64,000 nt of DNA from Acidovorax facilis (GCF_023913775.1 NZ_JAMXAX010000016.1:1-64000), one strand, 5' to 3'. Shown: positions 16,763 to 26,049, numbered from the stretch's first letter. Numbers and translations: made by a program. Notes: a model not told the origin generated them from the letters alone.

Positions 16763-17796
16763 CGGCTGTGATGCGAGCCCATGAGCCTGCGCAAACGGCT
16801 GCGCCATGCGCGTTCATTCAGCTCCGCCGTCCTGGCCTGCAACGCTATTTGCGTGGTCGCAAGCTCAGCCCCCACCATGGCCTTTTCGGTTCGCAGCGAG
16901 CCCACCTCTGCGTGCAATTCGCCAATCTCTTGCTGGAGTTTTGTAATCTCTTGCTGGAGTTTCGCAATGATGTCCTTGGCTTCCGCAAAAGCCTTCTGGT
17001 GCTCCAGCAACGAAGCTCGTTCGCGTTGGTGCAACACCGTCAGTGCTTGCAACTCGTCGCGCAAGCTGTCAGCCATGCCGCGAGCCTCTTTGAGTTCCCA
17101 CGCTGGGGCATCCGCAGAAGGCGTGACCACCACCATCCACTGGTAGACGTCAAAGTCCTGCCACCCAGCCAGCAACGCCTGGCGCTGGTCGCCCGACAGG
17201 GCGCTCCAGTAGCCGGCGAATTCGCTGCATTCAACGGGTACCCTGTTGGCTTCCCAGACCCGGGGAGCCCATCCACAGTCCAGCAACACCTTCTCCATGC
17301 TGCGTTTGGTAAAAAACCGGACATGGGTCCTGTCCAGTTGGCCCTTGTCGGAATAGTCAAAGATGCCGCTTCGCATCGAAGCCAGCACCCCGGCATAGGC
17401 GATGTTCGGAACGGAAATCAGTAGACAGCCCATGGGAGCGACAAACTCACTCAACCGCTGCAGCACACCTTCGGGCTTTCTGAGGTGTTCCAGCACATCA
17501 CAAGCCATCACCGTATCAAACTGCCGACCCTTGATCGCATCCAGCCAGTCGGTGTTGTCCAGATTTCCAGGGATGACCTCCACGTCCAGTGTCTTGAGTA
17601 CTTCCAGCGCCTCGGGGTCGTTTTCCACCACCGTGACGCGATAGCCCCGAGCCAGGAGAACACGGGTCATGGCGCCAGGGCCGGGCCCAAGCTCCAGCAC
17701 CGAACCGCCACCTGGTGGTACGCGGCGCAACAAGCGGGCGGCCCACTCCTCGCCATCCGGGTCAAAAGCGTAGTCGTATCGCTCAATGTTATTCAT
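16759..17796 (-). CDS. SAM methyltransferase with C-terminal coiled coil, candidate O-chain terminator
   Basis: 345 residues from ATG 17796 (ATGA overlap with the acyltransferase gene before it). Residues about 30-200 are a class I SAM methyltransferase: motif I VLELGPGPGAM (33-43), acidic END (58-60), VMACDVLEHL. Residues about 235-330 are a long heptad-rich coiled coil, including an exact tandem LQQEI-TKLQQEI whose DNA is a visible 18-base duplication (16929-16965). In ABC-dependent O-antigen systems, coiled-coil methyltransferases such as WbdD cap the chain and measure its length. Adjacent Wzt has the matching C-terminal domain. Confidence 0.85.
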   Translation of the reverse strand: MNNIERYDYAFDPDGEEWAARLLRRVPPGGGSVLELGPGPGAMTRVLLARGYRVTVVENDPEALEVLKTLDVEVIPGNLDNTDWLDAIKGRQFDTVMACDVLEHLRKPEGVLQRLSEFVAPMGCLLISVPNIAYAGVLASMRSGIFDYSDKGQLDRTHVRFFTKRSMEKVLLDCGWAPRVWEANRVPVECSEFAGYWSALSGDQRQALLAGWQDFDVYQWMVVVTPSADAPAWELKEARGMADSLRDELQALTVLHQRERASLLEHQKAFAEAKDIIAKLQQEITKLQQEIGELHAEVGSLRTEKAMVGAELATTQIALQARTAELNERAWRSRLRRLMGSHHSR

Positions 17797-18692
17797 GGAT
17801 TTCCCTCCGCCTTTGGCGCCGGTTCGGGCTGCCACATCTGATCCCACAATCCCCACTGCCACCATGCCCAAGGCCTCGCCAGAACATCCTGCTCCAGCCG
17901 CTGGATGACTTTATCAATCGCCTGCCTGGGGTTTTCCGGCAATGGCTCGACGACAACCTCCAGATGGTCAGGGCGTCGGGAATAAGTCACAGCATGCAGC
18001 AACGGAACGCCCGTGGATTGCGCCAGACGCTCAATACCTGTGGGCAGACTCAGATTTCCGCCCAGAAAGGGGTTACCACGCAAACGGCCAAACTCAGGTC
18101 GCCATGCATCAGCCAGAATCACCCACGCTTGCCCCGCCCGCAGGCTTTCATGCACCGGGCGCAGCCCTTCACTCGTGGTGTGCCATTTTCCACCGGTAAC
18201 CTCGGTATAGCATTGAATTTTTCGCAGCAAAAAGCGGCGCTGCGCAGCCTCAAGCTCCGGGTTGTCCAAGACCGGCATGGTCAGAACATTGGTGGCGATA
18301 CCCTCCCTCGCCAAAGCAACCGGGGCAGTCAGAAGCCGGTCATAGTGATTGAGAACCAGTATGAAGCCCTTGCCTTGGCGAGCCAGGCCTTTGGCAAACT
18401 CGGCACCTTGCAGATCAATGGTCGGCCCTCCGGAACGGCCCAGGCGGCTGAAGGCCATGGCATCCACCATCTCCTGCGCTAACATGGCCAAGTGGGCTCG
18501 AGCCCATAGCGCATGCTGCTCCCCCGTGGCTTCCGGGAAGACCCGGGCAAACAAGCTTTCGAGCCAGCGCAGCAGGTGCTCGCGCTCCGCAGCTGATTCC
18601 CGCCCTATCCGCCCGGCCAGCCGCCAGGGCAGGGTCGTAGGCAGCCGGGCAATGAGAGGGAAAAGCAGGTCCAGAGACCAGGCTCGCGTCAT
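17793..18692 (-). CDS. Lysophospholipid/lipid A-type acyltransferase (LpxL/HtrB-like)
   Basis: 299 residues from ATG 18692 (overlaps the Wzt stop). The pattern is of the LpxL/HtrB family: an N-terminal hydrophobic stretch (LLFPLIARLPTTLPWRLAGRIG), GFILVLNHYDRLLTAPVAL where the catalytic HxxxxD would be expected, GQAWVILADAWRP, and a C-terminal WAWWQWGLWDQMW. The canonical NHxxxx(D/E) is not exact: H is followed by YDRLL with D at +2 rather than +5, so it may be a diverged acyltransferase. Its place in an O-antigen operon, not with lipid A genes, is notable. Confidence 0.75.
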   Translation of the reverse strand: MTRAWSLDLLFPLIARLPTTLPWRLAGRIGRESAAEREHLLRWLESLFARVFPEATGEQHALWARAHLAMLAQEMVDAMAFSRLGRSGGPTIDLQGAEFAKGLARQGKGFILVLNHYDRLLTAPVALAREGIATNVLTMPVLDNPELEAAQRRFLLRKIQCYTEVTGGKWHTTSEGLRPVHESLRAGQAWVILADAWRPEFGRLRGNPFLGGNLSLPTGIERLAQSTGVPLLHAVTYSRRPDHLEVVVEPLPENPRQAIDKVIQRLEQDVLARPWAWWQWGLWDQMWQPEPAPKAEGNP

Positions 18693-19912
18693 TCCGCCAG
18701 CACCCATTCGTGTTCCAGCCAGGCAACACCAAACTCCCGGTGCTTCTGGTTCAGCACGGTAAAAGGCTGGATAAGTTCCGCCATGTCCAGCACCTGGATA
18801 CCTGAATCATCCAGGACATACACGCTCCAGAGGTACTCACCAGACAGTAGCGGCAAGCGGGGGAACCTGGCACGAATGCGGTGGCTGCCAGTGCCCTGCA
18901 GCGGCTTACCCTCGGCGCGAAACTGCGTGCTCGTGCCAAAAACGTTGTCCTTGTCCGGGCGAACAATTGCAAACAACACATGAAACGGCGCGTCCCCATA
19001 GGACTCGATCTCGATCTCTACCGACAGATCCTGAAACGAATCCACCTGCGCAGGGTTGATGCCGTCCCCCGTTTCGATCGTCAGGCCTGCGATTTTTACC
19101 AGCGGTGCTCCCGACGAAGACGCCGCTGCGGGCTGCGCCGCTTCATCCTTTTTTGCGGCCTCATGGGCCTCGACGCGCAGGTGGGCATACCTGCGTCGCT
19201 CATGGGATTCGTAGGCGGTCACCACGTCCTCGGTAGCTCCGATCGCTTGCACGCGACCACCGTGTATCCATGCCGCCCGCTGACAGAGGCTTCGTACCTG
19301 ATACAGGTTGTGGGAACAGAAAAGCACCGTGGCGCCTCGCTCACGAAGCTCCAGAATGCGATTGAGGCTCTTCTTCTGGAAATGCAGGTCGCCCACGGAG
19401 AGCGCCTCGTCCACGATCAACACATCCGGATCGATGGCCGTCGCAGCGGCAAAAGCGAGCCGCATGAACATGCCCGATGAGTAGGTCTTCACCGGCCGCT
19501 CCAGCGTCTCCTTGGTCAACTCCGAGAACGCAGTGGCACGGACAATGAAGTCCTCCATGGCGGCGCCCTCCAGCCCATGCAACGCGGCCATGAAGCGGAT
19601 GTTGTCGTAGCCGGACTCCTCCGGGTGAAACCCCGCACCAAGCTCCAGCAACGCGGCAACGCGGCCTTCTTGAAACACCTGCCCACGGGTGGGACGGATG
19701 GTGCCTGCCGCGATTTTCAGCAAGGTGCTTTTGCCCGCACCGTTCTCACCAATGAGGCCAAACGTTTCGCCGGCCTGCACCTCAAAATCCACCCCGGTCA
19801 AAGCGACATGTATACGGTGGCGCTGCTTACGCGTCACCCACTCCCAAAGCCGGTCCTGAGGACGGCTGTAGACCATATAGGTCTTTTCAATGCCTTCAAA
19901 GCGGATCGTCAT
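18689..19912 (-). CDS. wzt: O-antigen ABC transporter ATPase with C-terminal carbohydrate-binding domain
   Basis: Powers export of a finished lipid-linked polysaccharide across the inner membrane with Wzm. 407 residues: nucleotide-binding domain about 1-240 with Walker A GENGAGKST (55-63), signature YSSGMFMRLAFA, Walker B DVLIVDEALSVGD; then a linker (Ala/Glu-rich, about 235-265) and a ~140-residue Wzt_C-type beta domain that in Wzt proteins recognises the terminal modification of the chain. Length and layout fit modification-dependent exporters. Four bases separate it from wzm. Confidence 0.9.
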   Translation of the reverse strand: MTIRFEGIEKTYMVYSRPQDRLWEWVTRKQRHRIHVALTGVDFEVQAGETFGLIGENGAGKSTLLKIAAGTIRPTRGQVFQEGRVAALLELGAGFHPEESGYDNIRFMAALHGLEGAAMEDFIVRATAFSELTKETLERPVKTYSSGMFMRLAFAAATAIDPDVLIVDEALSVGDLHFQKKSLNRILELRERGATVLFCSHNLYQVRSLCQRAAWIHGGRVQAIGATEDVVTAYESHERRRYAHLRVEAHEAAKKDEAAQPAAASSSGAPLVKIAGLTIETGDGINPAQVDSFQDLSVEIEIESYGDAPFHVLFAIVRPDKDNVFGTSTQFRAEGKPLQGTGSHRIRARFPRLPLLSGEYLWSVYVLDDSGIQVLDMAELIQPFTVLNQKHREFGVAWLEHEWVLAE

Positions 19913-19916
19913 GGCT

Positions 19917-20741
19917 TTACAAGGCCTCGCCCAGTGCAGACTTCATGGAGCGGAAGAACCACCACCCCCCTCCACCCAGCAACAACACCCATACGGCCAA
20001 GGCCACGGGGGTTCCCGGCGGTACCGGCATATGCAATACAGTGCTCTGCACCATCAGGACCAGGCACGCTACGGGGTTGAAAAGGAACCAGTTGTGGAAT
20101 TTCTCCGGCACCTGGGACAGGGGGTATACGACAGGTGTCAGGTAGAACCAGAGCTGTAGTGCGAAGGCCACCATGGAGCCCACATCACGCCACAGAAAAT
20201 GGGCCATGCTCAGCAACAACGTAAGACCAAAGGTCAGCGCAATCTGGGCCAGCACCAGAACCGGCAGCCAAGCCAATGACGCGTAAGGCCCCACACCCTG
20301 CACCACCGACAAGACAATCAACAGCGCATAGCCAATACCCAGAACGAGCAGGCTGCCGCCAACGGACACTGCGGGCAGTATCTCCGCAGGCATAGGCTGC
20401 TTGCGCAGAAAGTCCTCATACGCCGCCAGAGACCCAACCCCCCGGCCAATGGCATCGGTAAAGGGCAGCCAGACTGCAAGCCCTGCCAGAAGGTGCAGCA
20501 GATAGCCATTGTTCACGTCCAGCCCGGGCACCCGCACCGCCAGCACCAGGCCAAAAAGAACATAGAAGATGGCCAGCGTGGCAACGGGCTGAACAAAAGC
20601 CCAGGCAAAACCCAATACCGAACCGGCATAGCGGGTCTTGAACTCGCGCACCATCCAGTAACGCCAAAGCACCCACAACTGGCGCGCATTGCGCGGCGCT
20701 GCCGATGAGACCCCAGTGGAATGGGAAACAGGGCGCGTCAT
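19917..20741 (-). CDS. wzm: O-antigen ABC transporter permease
   Basis: 274 residues from ATG 20741, which overlaps the epimerase stop (ATGA). ABC-2-type membrane protein with six hydrophobic helices. The N-terminal WRYWMVREFKTRYAGSVLGFAWAFVQPVATLAIFYVLFG is the typical cytoplasmic/first-helix signature of Wzm/KpsM proteins, and FNPVACLVLMVQ lies near the end. Partner of the neighbouring Wzt. Confidence 0.92.
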   Translation of the reverse strand: MTRPVSHSTGVSSAAPRNARQLWVLWRYWMVREFKTRYAGSVLGFAWAFVQPVATLAIFYVLFGLVLAVRVPGLDVNNGYLLHLLAGLAVWLPFTDAIGRGVGSLAAYEDFLRKQPMPAEILPAVSVGGSLLVLGIGYALLIVLSVVQGVGPYASLAWLPVLVLAQIALTFGLTLLLSMAHFLWRDVGSMVAFALQLWFYLTPVVYPLSQVPEKFHNWFLFNPVACLVLMVQSTVLHMPVPPGTPVALAVWVLLLGGGGWWFFRSMKSALGEAL

Positions 20742-21658
20742 GCTACCGTCCGCAGCCATTCGACCGATTTGGCCACCCCATCCTCGAAAGCCATCGTCGG
20801 CTTCCAGAACAGCTCGTTCTGGGCACGCTGAATGTCCAACACATTGACCGGTGGGTCAAAAGGACGCGCGGGGAATACACGCCGTTCTACGGCATGCCCC
20901 AACAACTGCTCCAGTGTGTGCACAATATCGTTGACGCTGTGCCCTGCACCACCGCCAATGTTGAATATCCGGGTCTCCCCCTCATGGCGTGCCGCTGCTG
21001 CGAACGCATATCCCACATCCGCAGCGTAAACAAAATCGCGCACCACGGACCCATCACCCCACACATCCAGCGGTTGCGCATTGAGCGCACGGTGTGCGAA
21101 AACGGCAATCACACCTTGGACTCCATGGGGTTGCTGCCACTCACCGTAGGGATTGCTCAAGCGCAGAATCCGGCATGGCAGGCCATGCTGTGCTTCTTCG
21201 ATGCGCAAGTGGTGCTCAATCGCCAGTTTGGTGGCGCCGTAGGCCCCCATGGGCATGGTGGGATGGGCCTCACACAAAGGCACATACTGCGGCCGCCCGT
21301 ACACCGCCCCGCCGGATGACGCAAACAGCAACCTGGGGCGCACAGCCTTTTTTCGCAATTCCTGAAGAAGGCGCAAGGTTCCCACTAGATTGGTCTGGAC
21401 ATCCTGGATAGGGTCCTCACTGGCCGTGGCCGGCACCGTGGAGGAAGCGAGGTGAACAATCACATCTGCCCCCCCCACCACATCCCACCAGGAGGGCAGG
21501 TCAAAACAATCTGCCTGCACCTCTCCTGCCAGCCAGGGAGCACTACCCGCAGCCGACAATGACCGGTCTACCGACCACACCTCTGCGCCTTCCGACGCCA
21601 TGGCACGCCCAATATGGCGCCCCAGAAACCCGGCACCTCCCAAAATTGCGCAACGCAT
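20738..21658 (-). CDS. NAD-dependent epimerase/dehydratase (extended SDR)
   Basis: 306 residues. Rossmann motif GGAGFLGRHIG at the N-terminus, catalytic SSGGAVYG and YGATK, then RLSNPYGEWQQP and GDGSVVRDFVYAADV, all of the UDP-glucose 4-epimerase/dTDP-sugar type. It probably makes an activated sugar for the polysaccharide. The exact substrate cannot be decided. Start overlaps the upstream glycosyltransferase stop (TGATG), stop overlaps wzm. Confidence 0.88.
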   Translation of the reverse strand: MRCAILGGAGFLGRHIGRAMASEGAEVWSVDRSLSAAGSAPWLAGEVQADCFDLPSWWDVVGGADVIVHLASSTVPATASEDPIQDVQTNLVGTLRLLQELRKKAVRPRLLFASSGGAVYGRPQYVPLCEAHPTMPMGAYGATKLAIEHHLRIEEAQHGLPCRILRLSNPYGEWQQPHGVQGVIAVFAHRALNAQPLDVWGDGSVVRDFVYAADVGYAFAAAARHEGETRIFNIGGGAGHSVNDIVHTLEQLLGHAVERRVFPARPFDPPVNVLDIQRAQNELFWKPTMAFEDGVAKSVEWLRTVA

Positions 21659-22881
21659 CAGGAAGCCTCCACTTGCTGCTGGGTGCGCGCGTGCAGCAGG
21701 GCGGCTTCAAAGTCCTTCGCAACCATGTCCCAAGTCTGCGCCCGCGCAAACTTTTCGGCCCGTGCGCTCAAAGCATGGCGCCGTTCATCGTTCTGCAACA
21801 AGTCACAGACTGCATCCGCCAACCCCTCGGGCGAAGACTCTGCCAGAGTGGCCACGTCTTCATTGAGCAGCCATTCCACGTTGGGGCCCCGATTCGAAAC
21901 CACAGCACAACCCGAAGCCATCAACTCCAGGGGCAATAGCGATGCATTCGTGAGCGACAGAACCAGCGCCACATCGCACTGGCTGTAGAGATCCGGCAGA
22001 TCATCGAGCGCCACGGTTCCACACCCCAAGTGTGGAAACGGAATGTGATAGCCAGCCGTGTCCCAGCCTGCCAGTACGAACTGGACGTCGGGCATCCGCT
22101 CCCACACTGCATTCAGCACCAGAAGTCCTATCTCAAACGCCCTGCGGGGCGTGGGGGGACGCGCGTAGAAGAAAACCCGGCGAATCTCCGGCTCCCTGCG
22201 CGGCAAGCGCCGGTAACGCTCTAGTTCCACTCCAAAACCTACCGCGTGGGTGGTCATGCCATATTCATTCGCCAACTTGCTGGCCAGCCAGCCACCCGCC
22301 GTGATGCCGAAAAATCCAAAGCTGTAAGTATTCTGTGCTAAGACCGACTCCGACCCGACGGGGTAAAAATGCGGCTCGTAGTCCTGCACAAAGTAGAGCT
22401 TGTGCCTCGCGCCCGTAAAGGCGCGTACGGTGTAGGCAGTGTCCCATCCCGTAGCAATGGAAAATTCGCACGGCGGCAGATCTTCAAGACCCAACAACAC
22501 CTGCGCCTGCAGCGGAAAGAAGTGCTTCCGAATGGCCTCGCGGGCCTCCTGCGCATCGTGGTGCATGACGGGCTTGCCGATCACGATACTGGAGGCATAG
22601 CCCATCTGCTCCAGATGCCAGATGGTGCGGAAGATGTTCAGATGGCCACCGGACCCGACATTGAAGTCTGGAATGAACCACAGCAGGGTGCCCGGCTTGG
22701 CCTCACCCGACTGGGCAGGCAAGACATAAGGCAGGGCAAAGTCGTAGTGTCGAAAGACATCCACATACCTCCCGGGGCCTTGGCGCAGGCGACGCACCAC
22801 CGCACGCAGGGCGGCAAAAACGCCTTCCTTGCGCGCCATTTCTTTTACACGCCAGATCTTCTTGGACAGATTCAACGCCAT
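21658..22881 (-). CDS. WsaF-like rhamnosyltransferase (GT4)
   Basis: 407 residues. The N-terminal part (LLWFIPDFNVGSGGHLNIFRTIWHLEQMGY) and the centre (KLYFVQDYEPHFYPVGSES, TAGGWLASKLANEYGMTTHAVGFGVEL) are what I recall of the WsaF/Rhamnan-type glycosyltransferases. The C-terminal nucleotide-binding half has LPDLYSQCDVALVLSLTNASLLPLELMASGCAVVSN. Likely adds L-rhamnose from dTDP-L-rhamnose made by the rfb genes at 40-44 kb. Two bases separate it from the next upstream gene. Confidence 0.82.
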   Translation of the reverse strand: MALNLSKKIWRVKEMARKEGVFAALRAVVRRLRQGPGRYVDVFRHYDFALPYVLPAQSGEAKPGTLLWFIPDFNVGSGGHLNIFRTIWHLEQMGYASSIVIGKPVMHHDAQEAREAIRKHFFPLQAQVLLGLEDLPPCEFSIATGWDTAYTVRAFTGARHKLYFVQDYEPHFYPVGSESVLAQNTYSFGFFGITAGGWLASKLANEYGMTTHAVGFGVELERYRRLPRREPEIRRVFFYARPPTPRRAFEIGLLVLNAVWERMPDVQFVLAGWDTAGYHIPFPHLGCGTVALDDLPDLYSQCDVALVLSLTNASLLPLELMASGCAVVSNRGPNVEWLLNEDVATLAESSPEGLADAVCDLLQNDERRHALSARAEKFARAQTWDMVAKDFEAALLHARTQQQVEAS

Positions 22882-22883
22882 GG

Positions 22884-23861
22884 TCAGACAGCTCCCGCAC
22901 GCTGCAATTGCTCATCGCGCGACACCGAGCGCAGCAGCCAAGCGGGCAAACGGTCGTGGCGCGTGCCCAGGTATTGCCCCGAAACCCTCGCCATTTCAAT
23001 GAAGCCCATGTAAATCGCATTTTTACAAAGGCGCCAGCCCTGCAGCCCCCCGCCACGTAACCAGCCAAGATCCCGCTTTGCCAAGTACAGACCGGACTTC
23101 AAAGCCTGCACCAAGCTGTCCTGAATGCGATAGCCAAAATAGAGATTGAATGAGCGTGCTTCGTCAAAATTGCGCTGCAACGTCTCCCACACACCGAAAT
23201 CGTGCGAATGGTAGACCACCGCATCTGGCACAAAGGCCTTCGCGTGCCCCGCCTCAATGGCGCGCAGCGCCCATGTCTGGTCCTCTGCAAATGCCACTTC
23301 TGGCAAAGGCAGTTGCTCCCACACCGATCGGCGGATGCATGAATTGTTGCTGGAGAAAAAGTGCAGCCACTGGCGGTAACCAGGATCTCTGGCAAATCGG
23401 GCGGGGTCTTCAAGGCGAACCACAGACAGCTTGTCACCAAAGCCGGCAAAATGCTGATTCAGCTCACAGTGCGTAACATGCCGCGCTTGGGGATGCGCTC
23501 GATGAGGACCAAAAGCCCCCGCGACGCCTGGCTCAGCATCGCAACCCTGCACCATGTTGTACAGCCATTTGGAGCCCGCAGGTCGCGCGTCTTGCGTGAT
23601 AAATACCAGAAACTGCCCCCTTGCCATGGAAGCCAGTAGATTGCGTGTACGCCCGTGGCCGAACTCTGCCGCAGGAATGGTCTCTACACGAACACCACGC
23701 TGCCGAGCGCACTCCACAGAATCGTCGGATGATCCGGAGTCCATCACAATGACCTCGAATGGCCAAGGTGCTTGCTGCGAGAGCACAGCATCCAGCACTT
23801 CACCCAGCAAGTGCCCTCCGTTCTTGACGGGGATCAACACGGAGGCGCGTATTTCAGTCAT
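22884..23861 (-). CDS. Glycosyltransferase family 2, rhamnosyltransferase-like
   Basis: 325 residues. GT-A fold start SVLIPVKNGGHLLGEVLDAVLSQ, FEVIVMDSGSSDDSVE, then FITQDARPAGSKWL (the metal-binding DxD variant QDA) and EVAFAEDQTWALRA near the active site. The sequence style is close to RfbF/WsaC-type rhamnosyltransferases. First gene of the overlapping polysaccharide operon that runs down to 15405; 158 bases with no clear promoter separate it from the PpiC gene. Confidence 0.85.
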   Translation of the reverse strand: MTEIRASVLIPVKNGGHLLGEVLDAVLSQQAPWPFEVIVMDSGSSDDSVECARQRGVRVETIPAAEFGHGRTRNLLASMARGQFLVFITQDARPAGSKWLYNMVQGCDAEPGVAGAFGPHRAHPQARHVTHCELNQHFAGFGDKLSVVRLEDPARFARDPGYRQWLHFFSSNNSCIRRSVWEQLPLPEVAFAEDQTWALRAIEAGHAKAFVPDAVVYHSHDFGVWETLQRNFDEARSFNLYFGYRIQDSLVQALKSGLYLAKRDLGWLRGGGLQGWRLCKNAIYMGFIEMARVSGQYLGTRHDRLPAWLLRSVSRDEQLQRAGAV

Positions 23862-24019
23862 TGGCAGAATTGGCGGGAGCTCAATAGGAAGATAGCGCCA
23901 TGCGCCTTGTCGTCAGATTGCACATTTCTGGCAGAGCGCCATGGCAATCTGCAAAACCGACCATTGTACTGCGCCACCCAAAAGTGGCGCCCCTCCCGGG
24001 CTCCCAACTACGTCAGCGG

Positions 24020-24913
24020 TTATTTGGCTGGAGGCTGCTTCAAGAATAGCGATCTGATCGCAGCGTTATCCAGTTCAACGCCGTACTTCGCAAACAAATC
24101 GCTTCGAACCTTCTTGGCACCCTCTTGGCGACAAAAGGAGACGGCACGGGCGGGCACAGACACAGCAACCTCTTCCCACGCCAACTGACGCCCCTCACGC
24201 TTTTCATTCACCTTGAAAAGATAGGCGAAATCGCCTTCGCGAAGTGGGCCTACCATCTCCCCTTGTTTTGCCGTAGCCAAAACACGCAGCACACTAGCAT
24301 CTTCATCAAAAAGGGTAATCCAACCTAAATCACCTTGAGTGTCCAGCCTGTACACAGCCTCTGCTTGCTTGACCAAGTCATCAAATGACTTCTTCCCCGA
24401 AGCAACAATCTCCGCCTCTTTCATCAGCCATGCTGCGGCAGGTTCACCCTCCAGGATCTCGGACGCAGGAAGAATCACTCGACTCAGCCGAGCCATCGGC
24501 GGCACCCGGAATGCCTGAGGGTTGTCGCTGAAATACTGACGCGATGCCTTCTCGTCGGCAGGAGGCGCACAGACAGGAAGCAGCTTGGTATGGACAGCGT
24601 GTGCATAGACATCATCAAAACGCTGCTCCTCCCTTCCCTCTTGGCGCGGCTCACCGATTCGTGCGCCCTCCAGGGATAGCACCCGTACCGTGGCCATTTC
24701 CCGCAATACAGTTTGTACGCCCCAAACGTTGCGACTGGACGCCCGAAGATCTATCCGCTTTTCCACATAGGCCGAAAAGTCATCTTGACTGATCGTTTCA
24801 CCATTGGATAGGCGAACCAGCGTCTCCGACGCACCTGCCAGCGATGCAGTAGCGGCTGCAACACACATTACAAGGGCTCGAAGCCAGCCCGGATTGCACA
24901 AAGAAGGGGTCAT
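24020..24913 (-). CDS. PpiC-type (parvulin) peptidyl-prolyl isomerase, exported
   Basis: 297 residues from ATG 24913 with a signal-like start (ALVMCVAAATASLAGA). N-terminal SurA/EpsD-like helical part, then a parvulin domain at about 125-240 (PPMARLSRVILPASE, SGKKSFDDLVKQAE, GDLGWITLFDEDASV, GEMVGPLREGDFAYLFKVNEKREG). Would assist folding of exported proteins in the periplasm. Co-transcribed with the lipoprotein gene upstream (23-base gap). The DNA is visibly AT-richer than the flanking O-antigen genes. Confidence 0.8.
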   Translation of the reverse strand: MTPSLCNPGWLRALVMCVAAATASLAGASETLVRLSNGETISQDDFSAYVEKRIDLRASSRNVWGVQTVLREMATVRVLSLEGARIGEPRQEGREEQRFDDVYAHAVHTKLLPVCAPPADEKASRQYFSDNPQAFRVPPMARLSRVILPASEILEGEPAAAWLMKEAEIVASGKKSFDDLVKQAEAVYRLDTQGDLGWITLFDEDASVLRVLATAKQGEMVGPLREGDFAYLFKVNEKREGRQLAWEEVAVSVPARAVSFCRQEGAKKVRSDLFAKYGVELDNAAIRSLFLKQPPAK

Positions 24914-24936
24914 AGTAATTACTACAAAAAACAAAC

Positions 24937-26049
24937 TCACAGGCGTTCGACAGCGCGATCCCAAAGCGGGCCGTAGATCACATCCACGACGGAATCGACT
25001 GAATTGAGCACCACCAAGTCGCGCCCGCCATCACCATCCACATCGATGAGCTGCAAACCCGTAGAGAATCCGCTGGTCTTTATCCAGCGCGTTTCCAACA
25101 CTTTCGCGTCAGCATCAAGACGCTGCAGATACATCTTTCCGTCGTCAGCCCACACGACCAGATCGTCAGACAGTGGAGCGACAGCAACACTGCCCGTCAG
25201 AGGTGACTGTATGTATTGGAGTTCCCCGGTTTGCATGTTGATACGGGCATTGCGTGCACCAGTCTCCAAAGCCACATACAACCACTGACCCGAAGGTGAA
25301 GGCCGCGCATGGCGAGCGATAGCACCAAAAGTGGCAAGCACGCGGGGTGTTGCCAGGAGATCTGTATCGGAGACTGCCACAACCTTGCGATCATCAAGAC
25401 AGGCGACGGCAAATCCACCACTTGCCGTGCCAGGAATTTTGGTCACGCGAACAGGATGCCACGGAGCCTCACACCATCGCACCGCTTTTGACACGGCTGC
25501 CTGCCGATTGTCTTCGTGCCAATCGATCCACGCCACATTCTTTCCGCTGTACGGTGTTGCCAACATCTTGTATTGGCCCTGCGACGCGCTGACCAAGACG
25601 ACATCACGCGGGGCAAAACCTACAACAGCCTGATGTATTCGCACCAGGCGCTCGCCCTCTACTCTGAAGATGTCGAGACTCCCCGTAGCCTCAACAGCTG
25701 CAGCCACCAGGGTGTCCGACAACCACACTGCAGAATCCGGATGGTAGGCCACAGGTTGGCGATCCAACTGACGAGAGGTTCTTCCGCTGAGTTGGTGCAG
25801 AACCACCCGCCCCTCTTCATGCTCGACCAGCACGAAGCGGCACTCTCCCTTGGCAAAACAGCGCACCTCACCACCCCAGACCATGTGAGCATCAATGGCC
25901 GTTCGATCAGAAGCACCTTGAGTGACTGGCGCCTTAGCGGGAGGAGCCCCCCCTCCTTCAACAGATACGGGCTGCATCTGGCAACCCGCCAGCCCCCAAA
26001 AACCCAGCACAGCAAGAAGCCGGAAAGAAACAGAGCAAGACAATTTCAT
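24937..26049 (-). CDS. Beta-propeller-like lipoprotein (VCBS/FG-GAP-type end)
   Basis: 370 residues from ATG 26049. Lipoprotein signal with lipobox LAGC. The mature part contains repeating beta-strand segments (SAVWLSDTLVAAAVEATGS, DDRKVVAVSDTDLLAT, GQWLYVALETGARNA, DDLVVWADDGKMYL) suggestive of a propeller and finishes with LQLIDVDGDGGRDLVVLN, a calcium-binding FG-GAP-like motif. Not recognised by name. Lies between the terminator at 26075-26099 and the PpiC gene. Confidence 0.7.
   Translation of the reverse strand: MKLSCSVSFRLLAVLGFWGLAGCQMQPVSVEGGGAPPAKAPVTQGASDRTAIDAHMVWGGEVRCFAKGECRFVLVEHEEGRVVLHQLSGRTSRQLDRQPVAYHPDSAVWLSDTLVAAAVEATGSLDIFRVEGERLVRIHQAVVGFAPRDVVLVSASQGQYKMLATPYSGKNVAWIDWHEDNRQAAVSKAVRWCEAPWHPVRVTKIPGTASGGFAVACLDDRKVVAVSDTDLLATPRVLATFGAIARHARPSPSGQWLYVALETGARNARINMQTGELQYIQSPLTGSVAVAPLSDDLVVWADDGKMYLQRLDADAKVLETRWIKTSGFSTGLQLIDVDGDGGRDLVVLNSVDSVVDVIYGPLWDRAVERL

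Noticed and set aside
23965-23995. Terminator between the PpiC and GT2 genes (GCGCCAC / GTGGCGC)
   Set aside because: A 7-bp stem exists but no U-tract follows on either strand, so termination is not supported.
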